A stretch of DNA of 45,162 nt from Aeoliella straminimaris (GTDB lineage Bacteria; Planctomycetota; Planctomycetia; Pirellulales; Lacipirellulaceae). Location: positions 1 to 45,162 of the forward strand of contig NZ_JAMXLR010000009.1 of the NCBI RefSeq assembly GCF_024054565.1, in the 5' to 3' direction. The translations under genes and the position numbers were made by a program. The notes beneath the pieces are model-generated. The model had not been told where the DNA came from and ran no database searches. It saw only the letters and a program-made list of their open reading frames with translations. Position 1 is the first letter of the stretch, and every line of letters starts with the position of its first letter. Below are positions 26,901 to 34,173 of the stretch, in pieces.

Positions 26901-27095
26901 AGGCCACGCGTCGGGATTTGCCGCGTCGTAGACAATTTGGCGGTCGGGCCGCACAAGCGGCGGCGGCATTGACGTATCACGAGCGACTTGTTCTGGCTCT
27001 TGCTGCTTGGAAGTGGACTCCTGCTGCGAGGCAGCAGGAGGGTCAAAGCTGAATGTTTTCTGGTACTGCATGGTTCGTTTTTTAGTGTTGTTCAT
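23925..27095 (-). CDS. Large mosaic N6-adenine-type DNA methyltransferase
   Basis: A 1056-residue protein whose last 150 residues form a class I S-adenosylmethionine-dependent methyltransferase. LEPSCGKGDI (from 911) is motif I, NPPF (971-974) is the catalytic motif IV of amino-methylating DNA methyltransferases, and LPGFFPTPKPVIDQML just before is a motif X-like helix. The rest looks mosaic: an SH3/Tudor-like segment (about 90-160, GDYVEAWFGKDN...VRVRFSEGTEGQWF), a winged-helix-like segment, a helix-turn-helix (GWTIKAFAERWGFTQKHVRQVF), and long helical regions with Cys/Trp-containing LWIVELSTRV. No restriction partner is adjacent, so it is an orphan modification enzyme of the sort carried by phages and conjugative elements. 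ATG 27095 has GGAGA upstream. Target sequence is unknown. Confidence 0.82.
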   Translation of the reverse strand: MNNTKKRTMQYQKTFSFDPPAASQQESTSKQQEPEQVARDTSMPPPLVRPDRQIVYDAANPDAWPDAAPLCDHDTITVDRVRTDIDGPAHRFIIKRGDYVEAWFGKDNLHRGIVVGISHARKEVRVRFSEGTEGQWFAVGAIYPCPEPLTEPTPHSVPLSESITQANNKHAPPEGFNDADLVPLPAGPDDVLAHLKASTGKEFAASELRAHFRHLNFDPTAPLDNPVHQALNNLRDRGLVHVEEPRFGEARFSVLGLPESVSKLTRAHCPTTLAGPEVRRLLRANGWTIKAFAERWGFTQKHVRQVFVRGLADQNAVHDWIEASLHSPDAPETPKAEPSTGSTVVEATPTDAVPYTFAEFKELWKRRGQHESFAAYQRNFERVMASRVEILAELQSSYKAPVLKNIAGNLGDFSARSNTKLQNAESIYRKMLGMFLLDGTVRFSMGEKYEDAVASKVRAVTKESFNAHFEELREKQQAYEESISDPQNLADYRKFIDARGEAALTDEQFARWDTLHANMTREQRRSQKPTEVPRFESKELSGVGFTIKEGYHTKRECPLWIVELSTRVERETFGELKAKARMLGGWWSSFRKTDAGFQFLTEDAATKFTELLSGDVDRSDVLADRKAHKEQTTSERLHELANEMLRRSDDTIEQSNQSLQNTARRADIQAGVRGRAFAEAALARTMHSVAEALSRGEAQFLDGVRHRTHIETLDTTLRLARWARVRAIKKTDDESHYDYHLRTGELEQQPIGETDIRFTEYPHPHFYRRHLEDMVRACAGKKGLTMASRRIEKLLRRETRDYVTLTYDSDIKECEDYLTRAKSSGYDVQSVASGFESYRRLQRANIHTVHELRSALREYLPHRAATRSDDPVLVAERELIGRDLPGFFPTPKPVIDQMLELAEIGDGHTVLEPSCGKGDIVTEIERTQPHARITAIERNHTLAEVLAAKGIEAKFADFLEHHGTYDRILMNPPFEKGQDAVHVMHAYSLLAPGGRLVSVMSEGVFGRSDQRSVEFQRWLGSCRGETLKLPEDAFKGADSFRQTGVRTRLVVLNKAS

Positions 27096-27135
27096 CGTGT
27101 TATGTCTCCATGTAAGTGTTGTGTGACTTATCGGG

Positions 27136-27666
27136 CTAGCGGGGCTTATAGGCCCCGGGTGCGAGCATCTGTTCCGGGCGGGCTTCGGCGGCCGCTTCGG
27201 CGTACTCGACTTCCCAGTCATCGTGTTCTAAATCCCAGTGGTCAGTATCTACCCCACTGCCGATATCAAGAGCCTCGTCTTCCGAGTCGGCTTCGACGTA
27301 AATGGCGTACCGGAAGAAGGAAGAGGCCACGACGCGATAGACTTGTTGTGTACCTTGCGGGGAAGGCTCTTCCACGGCAGTGGTACTTCTTGGGGAGCGT
27401 CCGCCTTCTGGAAATGGATAGACCTTGCTTTTCCGTTCAAGCGAGCGGTGGATTGCGGCCCCCGGTGCTTCGATGGGAAGCGTTTCGAGCCATTCTTCCA
27501 CGGCCAAGATAGACCAATACAGCAGGTCACCGGTTGGTTCCCCCGCTTCAGCGAGGTTTTCGTAGTGAGCTTCGTGGACCTGGCCAAGGTCTTCTACAAG
27601 GTTCCAGATGTGCAACACGGTCTGCCGTGAGATAGTGGTTTTGAGTTGTGGATTGAATATGTTCAT
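27136..27666 (-). CDS. Unrecognised 176-residue island protein
   Basis: A soluble acidic protein. The first half is helical (LHIWNLVEDLGQVHEAHYENLAEAG, then LLYWSILAVEEWLETLP), the middle is Ser/Pro-rich, and the C-terminal part (VYRVVASSFFRYAIYVEADSEDEALDIG) looks like a small alpha-beta domain of the type found in stress or phage accessory proteins. No family can be named with confidence. ATG 27666 is preceded by GGAGG in the cassette ATGGAGG-N8-ATG. It lies 40 nt before the methyltransferase gene in the same operon and follows leader copy 1. Confidence 0.7.
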   Translation of the reverse strand: MNIFNPQLKTTISRQTVLHIWNLVEDLGQVHEAHYENLAEAGEPTGDLLYWSILAVEEWLETLPIEAPGAAIHRSLERKSKVYPFPEGGRSPRSTTAVEEPSPQGTQQVYRVVASSFFRYAIYVEADSEDEALDIGSGVDTDHWDLEHDDWEVEYAEAAAEARPEQMLAPGAYKPR

Positions 27667-27843
27667 GGTTGATTCCTCCATAAATGATTGAACGCTTTGA
27701 GAGCGAATCTCTCGCTGCATTCGAAGAAGTTGCACGCGAGGTCAAGGGGAAGCCTTTGCGAAGCAAAGCAGCAGCGTTGCCACCGAAGGTGGCACAAGCG
27801 GCCCTTGAGCCGTGTGCTACAATCAGAGAATGTCGAGAGAGAG
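27667..27843 (-). promoter_or_regulatory. Structured leader, copy 1
   Basis: A 180-nt segment ending at the start codon, nearly identical to copy 2 at 28939-29116. Its outer 75 nt (27769-27843) differ by a single base. It contains three hairpins: GCCACC/GGTGGC (27779-27784 with 27788-27793), CTTTGC/GCAAAG (27754-27759 with 27763-27768) and GAGAG/CTCTC (27699-27703 with 27709-27713). The middle stem shows two compensatory pair changes against copy 2, evidence that RNA structure is selected. It probably combines the promoter and a folded 5' untranslated region for the 176-residue/methyltransferase operon. Confidence 0.65.
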
Positions 27844-27871
27844 TTATTATTAACTCAGAGAACGAGCGAAG

Positions 27872-27905
27872 AAAAAAAGGCGGCCTCTCACGTGGAGAGA
27901 CCGCC
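27872..27905 (-). terminator. Rho-independent terminator of the RadC/DUF6876 operon
   Basis: On the minus strand, GGCGG-T-CTCTC and GAGAG-G-CCGCC form a 10-pair stem with one mismatch and a CACGT loop, followed directly by seven T (27872-27878). It lies 11 nt past the stop of the DUF6876 gene and before leader copy 1, separating the two operons. Confidence 0.9.
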
Positions 27906-27915
27906 TGGTGAATGG

Positions 27916-28311
27916 TCAATATTCACTGGGGAGAAACAGGGTCCACTGGTGGCCATTCCAGGCAGCCCAGACGTCCACCGAGTGGAGTGGGAAGTCTGTC
28001 TGTTGGATGAATTCGCGAATGAACGGCTCGCCCGAAGCGTCCACACGTGCTTCAAGAACAGCCGAACGGTCGGCGTCCACCGTAAGCTTCCAGAAGTGCA
28101 TCTCAGCGATGCGGGGGTCTTGTTCGACGTGCCGGGCAAGGTGCGTCTCCTGGAGCCACGCGGCAATCGCGTCTAGCAGCCAACAGGCATTGCCCGCTTC
28201 AGCAACGTATTGAACGCCGTCGGTGTAGACGACGGCTTCGTTGATTGAGTGTTGGTAGCGGCTGACGTCGGGAACAAAGTTGTCAACGGTATGTCTGTCT
28301 AAGGTAGTCAT
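27916..28311 (-). CDS. DUF6876-family protein
   Basis: A 131-residue protein matching DUF6876 by its order of motifs: VVYTDGVQYVAEAGNACWLLDAIAAW near the N-terminus, FWKLTV in the middle, and a C-terminal TDFPLHSVDVWAAWNG...LFLPSEY. The biochemical role of the family is unknown; it is common on plasmids and integrative elements. ATG 28311 sits in the cassette ATGGAGG-N8-ATG. It lies 25 nt after the RadC gene and is followed by a strong terminator, so the two form a two-gene operon. Confidence 0.85.
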   Translation of the reverse strand: MTTLDRHTVDNFVPDVSRYQHSINEAVVYTDGVQYVAEAGNACWLLDAIAAWLQETHLARHVEQDPRIAEMHFWKLTVDADRSAVLEARVDASGEPFIREFIQQTDFPLHSVDVWAAWNGHQWTLFLPSEY

Positions 28312-28335
28312 GATGTAGTCCTCCATTGCTAATAG

Positions 28336-28938
28336 TTATGCTCGAAACAGCTCATCGTGATACTCACGAAGGCTTAGTGACCCCTCGCGAGCGAGAATGA
28401 TGTGGTCAAGGAGCGGAATGCCCAGCAGTTTCCCTGCGTCAGCAAGGCGTTTAGTAACCTCCTGGTCGGCTGGACTTGGCTTTGAGTTCCCCGACGGATG
28501 GTTGTGGAGAGCAATAATTGCTACGGCCGCGTCAAGTATCGCGGGGCGAAAGACCTCGCGGGGGTGCACCTGGGTGGTGTTGGCAAGGCCCACTGTAATC
28601 GAGTGAGTGCGGATAACTCGGTGGGCACCATCGAGCGAGAGGACATAAAACTCTTCTTGAAGGCTCTGCTGGGTGATGTGTCGGAAATGCCGTTCGCAGA
28701 AGCGAATTGTTTCGTCTCCGCCAGAAAGTGTGGCGGTGAGCGGGCATCGAGTCCGTGCTTCTCTTTCTGTCAAATACCTCGCAGTGGACGCCTCGCTGAC
28801 AAACTGGGCAGGGGGGCAAGTGGTGCGGCTCTCATGAGGCCGCTGTGAGAGCTTGATGCCGGTGGCCCGAAGCTCGCTAAGAACCTGGTTGGCGTCTTGC
28901 CGTGATAAAGTGATGTGGTTATCGCTGATTCGTTTCAT
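28336..28938 (-). CDS. RadC-like JAB/MPN-domain protein
   Basis: A 200-residue protein with a C-terminal RadC JAB domain. The metal-binding motif is HNHPSG (H145, H147) with D158 in PSPADQEV, followed by LLGIPLLDHIILA. EEFYVLSLDGAHRVIRTH and VHPREVFRPAILDAAVAIIALHN are the usual preceding strands. The N-terminal 90 residues are unusual: a Cys-containing segment replaces the helix-hairpin-helix of chromosomal RadC. Despite the old DNA-repair name, the role of RadC is not settled; mobile elements often carry short versions. ATG 28938 is in the ATGGAGG-N8-ATG cassette after leader copy 2. Confidence 0.92.
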   Translation of the reverse strand: MKRISDNHITLSRQDANQVLSELRATGIKLSQRPHESRTTCPPAQFVSEASTARYLTEREARTRCPLTATLSGGDETIRFCERHFRHITQQSLQEEFYVLSLDGAHRVIRTHSITVGLANTTQVHPREVFRPAILDAAVAIIALHNHPSGNSKPSPADQEVTKRLADAGKLLGIPLLDHIILAREGSLSLREYHDELFRA

Positions 28939-29116
28939 GTGTGATTCCTCCATGAATGATTAAACGCTTTGAGAGCGAACCTCTCGCTGCATTCATCGAG
29001 GGGTGCACGCGAGGTCAAGGGGAAGTCTCAGCATCGCTGAGCAGCAGCGTTGCCACCGCAGGTGGCACAAGCGGCCCTTGAGCCGTGTGCTACAATCAGA
29101 GAATGTCGAGAGAGAG
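28939..29116 (-). promoter_or_regulatory. Structured leader, copy 2
   Basis: Leads into the RadC gene and duplicates copy 1 (27667-27843). Hairpins: GCCACC/GGTGGC (29052-29057 with 29061-29066), CTCAGC/GCTGAG (29027-29032 with 29036-29041) and GAGAG/CTCTC (28971-28975 with 28981-28985). Stem positions 3 and 4 of the second hairpin both differ from copy 1 and stay paired, and the loops vary. A promoter could not be picked with confidence. Confidence 0.65.
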
Positions 29117-29485
29117 AAGACTAGAATTCCTCGTAGTCACCGCTCGCTGGTAACGAGCACGGAAAGAGCACTTTCCGTCTACTTGGAAATCGACGTGGAT
29201 GGCCCCTGGATAAAGACGATCCGCCCCCAGCGGATGCCGTGTTGGAACGGGCCGAGGTGAGCCGAGACCGGTATGCTTGGCCGTTTCGCCCTCGCCCGCT
29301 AAGTACAGAGGTCGTCAAGACCGCTGCGAATTAGAGAAATCGGCAACTGACCGAGGATGATGCATCCGACTGCAGGAAGAAATAGCGAGATTGGTATTGG
29401 TTGGACTACCTCAGTAATTCTGACGGCCCACGGTCGAATTTGCTCCACCGACCCAAATCTGCTGCAAGGTCAACTCTCTCGGCGC
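29117..29485. other. Gene-free region at the island edge
   Basis: About 370 bases between leader copy 2 and the ISAs1 remnant. Only short open frames without signatures are present, and some of the sequence may be decayed transposase. No attachment-site repeat, tRNA or terminator was recognised. Confidence 0.45.
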
Positions 29486-29971
29486 TTACTTCAAAACCTC
29501 CGAGTCGAGCTTTTTCAAGAGTGATCGAAACGCTCCTTCCTTGGGAGGACGCCGGAGGTGACTCCAGAACTAAAACACTTCCGGAAGTTGGGCATGACTC
29601 CATTGAACAATCGCATAGAAACCTCGTGCGCCGCAAAACACGGCACAGACGATGGTGGCCAGCATGGCCGAAAGACTGTGTCGCCGTCCATGAGCCCCAT
29701 GCGAGTCGGGGATCTGCTGGAGTCCCGACAGCAAACTCCCTGCGTGAGCGGTATTCAGGACAAAAAAATCCTTGAAACGCAGGTCGAAAGTCCATTCCCC
29801 CCCCCAAGGTAACCCGCAGGCGGCTGTTTCAAGAAATACTCGATACTGACCTTTGGGCGGCCAATGGTATCCGCCACCGCGAATCCCGTAGCGCCGTCGG
29901 GCCCGTTTATCGATCTCTTTCCGCAGTTGCTGTACAGGCCGGTGTTCCGCACGTAAACTTGAGATGCTCAT
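29486..29971 (-). pseudogene. Remnant of an ISAs1-family transposase
   Basis: The segment LLSGLQQIPDSHGAHGRRHSLSAMLATIVCAVFCGARGFYAIVQWSHAQLPEVF resembles the N-terminal DDE_Tnp_1-associated domain of ISAs1 transposases, here in pieces: IPDxxxxxGRRH, then ATIVCAVFCGARGF and AIVQW. After a TAG stop the same frame continues LRRPPKEGAF and LLKKLDSEVLK before another stop at 29486. The DDE catalytic domain is gone. The first 75 residues (from 29971, with RYGIRGGGYHWPPKGQ) are unlike ISAs1 and not recognised; they may be another remnant. It is certainly inactive. Confidence 0.65.
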
Positions 29972-30013
29972 TTCGAGCGATTGCGGTTCTCGCGTTCCGT
30001 GGGAGGAAAAACC

Positions 30014-31240
30014 ATGTCTCGAAAATCTGTCGGATCTGTATTTGCCTTAACGCTTTGCCTAGTCGTGTCGGTTGCCGCCGCCGCCCAGCGAGAACGCGGG
30101 GGTGATGAGCGCGGCGGAGGACGCTCGGGGGAAGCGCGGGAGCGCGAACAGCAGGAAATGCGCGAGCGCGAGCAACGCGAGACGCAAGAGCGCGAGCAGC
30201 GCGAACGTCAACAACAGGAGGCGAGAGAGCGGTCGCAGCGCGGTGCCGCAGGGCGCGGGCGAGCACCGGGAGGGGCGTGGACCGAGCACAATCCAAACTG
30301 GCGACAAGGCGGATCGGGTGCCGCGAACTTCCGCGGCGGGACGGCGAATGCGGGCGCTGCCGCCGGCGCGGCCGCAGCCAACCGACGCGAACCCAGTGTG
30401 CCGGGCGCTGAAGGCGCTGCCGCCGGCGCGGCTGCAGAGAGGAATCGCGACCCGCGGCTCACCGGCGCTCAGGGCGCAGCGATTGCCAATCGCAACGACC
30501 CCGCCGTCTCGGGCGCGGCCGGTTTCGCCGCCGGACAACGTGCCGTTCCCCATCCGGGCAACTACGATCGCGGTTGGTACGCAAGAGGCGCGACGGCCTG
30601 GGCGCCGGTCGGCTATGACGCCGCTGCCGCGTGGGCGCCGGTTACGTGGGATGCCCTGGCCAATCAACTGGGTTACGCCAACGCGGCCCCGGTCAATTAC
30701 AACTACGGCGACAACGTCAACTACGCCAACGGCAACGTGAACGTGAACGGCCAACCAGTGGGCACTGCCGAAGAGTACAGCCAGCAGGCGGCCGACATCG
30801 CCCAGCAGGGCGTTGAGGCGCGACCCACCGACGACCCCAGACAGTGGATGTCGCTCGGCGTGTTTGGCCTGGTCCGTGATGAAAAACAGCAGCCGCATTT
30901 GATCATGCAGCTTAACGTGAATCCGGACGGCGTCATTCGGGGTTATTTCACCGACGAAGTGACCGCTGCCACTCAGCCAGTACAGGGCTCTGTCGATAAG
31001 CAGAAACAGCGCGCGTCATGGACGGTCGGCAACAACCAGCACGTCGTCATGGAGGCAGGACTGTACAATCTCACCCAGCACGACGTGCCGGCACTGATTC
31101 ACAAGAATGGCACCACCGAGAAGTGGCTGTTGGTGCGGCTGAAGGATCCTGAGGCAGGGAGTGGTGAAGCGGCCCCCGCCGGGGATACGCCGGGGTCGGC
31201 TGCTGCCGCCGGGCAGGACAATTCGAGCGGGAATCAGTAG
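30014..31240 (+). CDS. Exported low-complexity protein with conserved C-terminal domain
   Basis: A 408-residue exported protein. A signal peptide (1-24, MSRKSVGSVFALTLCLVVSV) is followed by a Glu/Arg/Gln-rich coiled-coil stretch (REREQQEMREREQRE, about 25-85). Three to four Ala/Gly-rich repeats come next (GAAAGAAAANR, GAAAGAAAERNRDP, GAQGAAIANRNDP), then a Tyr/Asn-rich linker. The C-terminal 150 residues form a conserved-looking domain (WMSLGVFGLVRDE, HLIMQLNVNPDGVIRGYF, VQGSVDKQKQRASW, ALIHKNGTTEKWLLVRL). Planctomycete homologues of this layout have been annotated mu-protocadherin-like, which says little. ATG 30014 follows GGGAGGAAAAACC. The sulfatase gene starts 92 nt downstream, so the two are probably co-transcribed. 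Confidence 0.75.
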   Translation: MSRKSVGSVFALTLCLVVSVAAAAQRERGGDERGGGRSGEAREREQQEMREREQRETQEREQRERQQQEARERSQRGAAGRGRAPGGAWTEHNPNWRQGGSGAANFRGGTANAGAAAGAAAANRREPSVPGAEGAAAGAAAERNRDPRLTGAQGAAIANRNDPAVSGAAGFAAGQRAVPHPGNYDRGWYARGATAWAPVGYDAAAAWAPVTWDALANQLGYANAAPVNYNYGDNVNYANGNVNVNGQPVGTAEEYSQQAADIAQQGVEARPTDDPRQWMSLGVFGLVRDEKQQPHLIMQLNVNPDGVIRGYFTDEVTAATQPVQGSVDKQKQRASWTVGNNQHVVMEAGLYNLTQHDVPALIHKNGTTEKWLLVRLKDPEAGSGEAAPAGDTPGSAAAAGQDNSSGNQ

Positions 31241-31332
31241 GGGAATCTTTCGCGTGATTGCCGCGTATACAAGAGACAAACCGTATCACTGAGTAACATT
31301 TGCTACGGCACAATTACAAAGGGGATAGAGCA

Positions 31333-34011
31333 ATGAAACGACGTTGTCAGTTTTTTGGAAGCACTGCACATCTGTCGCTTGGACTAAGCGTCGCGCTCTT
31401 TTTGAGTGCGACGGGTTGTCAGCAGGCCGCTAGTGAATCGCCTGCGAAGGGATCGACAGCGGAGGCGAAAGCCGCTGAAACTCAACAACCGCCGGTTCAG
31501 ACAGCGGCCTTCAAACCGCGGGTCATCGGCGAACCAGGCTCTCCCAGCGCAACCACCACCCTGGATGGAAAGCAACTGCCCCCGCCCGCGCCGAAGTTCG
31601 GTGGCGTGATCAAAGACAACGCGATGGAATCCAAGCCCTGGTGGCCGCCGCGTATAGTCCCCCCGAAGGAATCGCCCGATATCCTTCTGATCATGACCGA
31701 CGATGCCGGTTTTGGCGTGCCAAGCACTTTTGGCGGCGTCATTCCAACGCCGACGATGGACCGCCTCGCTATGGCGGGGCTGCGCTACAATCGCGTCTGT
31801 TCTACAGCGCTCTGCTCTCCCACACGGGCGGCACTGATCACCGGGCGGAATCACCACTCGGTCGGCTTTGGTGTGATCGCCGAGCAAGCCACGGGCTTTC
31901 CTGGTTACGACAGCATCATCCCCCAGAGCAAGGCCACCATCGGCCGCATCCTCCGCGACAACGGCTATGCGACAAGTTGGTTCGGCAAGGACCACAACAC
32001 GCCGACGTACGAAGCCAGCCAGGTAGGCCCGTTCACGCAGTGGCCAACCGGGCTGGGTTTCGACTACTTCTACGGGTTCGTCGGCGGCGACGCAAACCAG
32101 TGGGGGCCGAACCTGTTTCGCAATACAACGCAAATCTATCCGTTCAGAGAACACCCAAGCACTCTGAAGATGGATCGATCGGATCCGGACGCCAAGATTT
32201 GGCCGGTCACCGGCAAAGAGAGCGACTGGAATCTGATCACCGCGATGGCCGATGACGCGATTGACTGGATGACGCGGATTCACCAGAGCGATCCCAACCA
32301 GCCAATCTTTATGCACTACGTACCCGGCGCCTCGCACGCGCCACACCATCCGACGAAGGAATGGGTGGACAAGATTGAGGCCATGCACCTGTTCGACGAT
32401 GGATACGAAAAGCTCCGTGAGCGGATCTTCGAGAATCAGAAGCGGCTTGGCGTCATCCCCAAGGACTTGGAATTGACGCCCTGGCCGAAAGACCTCCTGA
32501 CGCCGTGGGATGAGCTCTCGCCCGAGGCCAAAAAGCTGTTCATCCGACAGGCCAATGTGTTCGCCGCCTACGTTGCCTACAACGACTATGAAATGGGCCG
32601 CGTGATCCAGGCCTTCGAGGAGCTGGGTAAGCTCGACAATACGATCGTTATCTATCAAAACGGCGACAACGGAACTAGCGCCGAAGGCGGACCGCTCGGC
32701 ACGTTCAACGAAGTCGCGTTCTTCAACGGAGTGGCACCGCCTGTGGAAGAGCAGATGAAGTTCTACGAGGCTTGGGGGACCGAGTTCGCCTATAACCATA
32801 TGTCGGCCGGCTGGTCATGGGCTTTTGATACGCCGTTTGACTGGTTCAAACAGAATGCGTCCCGCCTCGGCGGCACCAACCAGAATATGGTCATCTCGTG
32901 GCCAAAAGGGATCAAGGACCAGGGGGGATTGCGCGAGCAGTTTGTCCACGTGATCGACTACGTGCCGACGCTGCTGGAAGTTACCGGCATCGCCGCGCCC
33001 GAATACGTGGATGGCATCAAGCAAGAGCCGATCGAGGGCACGAGCTTCGCCTACAGCTTCGACAAGGAGAACGCCGAGTCACGTCACAAGACCCAGTACT
33101 TCGAAATGATGGGTCAGTACGCCCTGTATCATGACGGCTGGTTCATGAGTACCAAGGTCAATCGCGCGCCATGGGAGGCCTTTAGCGCCGCCAACCCGGA
33201 TCCACTCAACAACCAAGTGTTCCAGCTTTACGACCTGAACACCGATTGGAACCAGACCAACGACATCGCCGCCGACCATCCCGAAAAGGTCGAGGAGATG
33301 CGGGCGATGTTCCTCGAAGAGGCCAAGAAGTATCAGGTCCTTCCGCTGAACGCGTCGGTCGGAGCCCGGGTCGCGGCAGAACGACCGAGCCTCACTGCGG
33401 GCCTAAACACGCTGGTCTATACCCGGCCCATGACCGGGCTGCCGCAGGGTGACGCACCGTACCTGCTCGATACCTCCTACACAATCACCGCGGACATCAC
33501 CGTGCCCGAAGGCGGCGCCGAGGGGATGATCGTTACCTCCGGGGGGCGATTTGCCGGTTACGGCTTCTACTTGCTCGACGGTAAGCCAGTGTTCCTGTGG
33601 AATCTGGTGGACCTGGAGCGGATCAAATGGGAAGGCCAGGACGCTCTCTCACCCGGTAACCATGTCTTGGAATTTGACTTTAAGTACGACGGTAGCGGGG
33701 TGGGCACGATGGCCTACAACAGCTTCACCGGCATCGGCAAGGGCGGCACGGGAACGCTCAAAGTGGACGGCAAGGTGGTCGCCACGAAAAAGATGGAAAA
33801 GACGGTTCCTATCATCCTGCAATGGGACGAGAGCTTTGACATCGGGTCCGATACCATCACCGGCGTGAACGAAGCGGACTACACGCCGCCATTCCCGCTG
33901 ACTGCCAAGTTTAACAAATTGACGATCAAGATCGATCGCCCGCAGCTTTCGCCCGAGGAGATCAAAAAGCTGGAGGATGGCCTAAAGAAGATGGAGGCCG
34001 GCCGCGAGTAA
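31333..34011 (+). CDS. Lipoprotein arylsulfatase
   Basis: An 892-residue S1-type sulfatase that hydrolyses sulfate esters, probably of polysaccharides. The N-terminus is a lipoprotein signal with lipobox SATGC (C29). Metal-binding Asp residues are D123-D124 (LIMTDDAGFG), and the CSPTR motif (C161-R165) carries the cysteine matured to formylglycine. GRNHH, WFGKDHN, a second metal site (NGDNG) and SWPKGI follow the family order. The last 200 residues form an added beta-sandwich (TADITVPEGGAEGMIVTSGG...) as in the sulfatase at 38373. ATG 31333 follows GGGGATAGAG. No formylglycine-generating enzyme is in the window. It sits before the CorA and porin genes in a plus-strand run. Confidence 0.95.
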   Translation: MKRRCQFFGSTAHLSLGLSVALFLSATGCQQAASESPAKGSTAEAKAAETQQPPVQTAAFKPRVIGEPGSPSATTTLDGKQLPPPAPKFGGVIKDNAMESKPWWPPRIVPPKESPDILLIMTDDAGFGVPSTFGGVIPTPTMDRLAMAGLRYNRVCSTALCSPTRAALITGRNHHSVGFGVIAEQATGFPGYDSIIPQSKATIGRILRDNGYATSWFGKDHNTPTYEASQVGPFTQWPTGLGFDYFYGFVGGDANQWGPNLFRNTTQIYPFREHPSTLKMDRSDPDAKIWPVTGKESDWNLITAMADDAIDWMTRIHQSDPNQPIFMHYVPGASHAPHHPTKEWVDKIEAMHLFDDGYEKLRERIFENQKRLGVIPKDLELTPWPKDLLTPWDELSPEAKKLFIRQANVFAAYVAYNDYEMGRVIQAFEELGKLDNTIVIYQNGDNGTSAEGGPLGTFNEVAFFNGVAPPVEEQMKFYEAWGTEFAYNHMSAGWSWAFDTPFDWFKQNASRLGGTNQNMVISWPKGIKDQGGLREQFVHVIDYVPTLLEVTGIAAPEYVDGIKQEPIEGTSFAYSFDKENAESRHKTQYFEMMGQYALYHDGWFMSTKVNRAPWEAFSAANPDPLNNQVFQLYDLNTDWNQTNDIAADHPEKVEEMRAMFLEEAKKYQVLPLNASVGARVAAERPSLTAGLNTLVYTRPMTGLPQGDAPYLLDTSYTITADITVPEGGAEGMIVTSGGRFAGYGFYLLDGKPVFLWNLVDLERIKWEGQDALSPGNHVLEFDFKYDGSGVGTMAYNSFTGIGKGGTGTLKVDGKVVATKKMEKTVPIILQWDESFDIGSDTITGVNEADYTPPFPLTAKFNKLTIKIDRPQLSPEEIKKLEDGLKKMEAGRE

Positions 34012-34173
34012 TCCGGGTTGGAGAGCCGTAGGGTGTATATCTATTAGGCTTAGCTGGGTGTACGCTTACCACGGCGGGTGGATTCACCGCCGCACGTAGC
34101 GCTTCAAGTCTGGCACTTAGAGCGTGCGAGTAAGTACATTTCCTATCAAGTTTGCGGCCTTCGATACCCGTCA

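Noticed and set aside
30350..30480. GC-rich direct repeats as a mobile or regulatory element.
   Set aside because: They are in frame and encode Ala/Gly-rich protein repeats.
31384..32799. A 471-residue open frame opposite the first sulfatase.
   Set aside because: Entirely antisense to a strongly conserved sulfatase, with Arg/Val-rich composition typical of reverse-frame translation.
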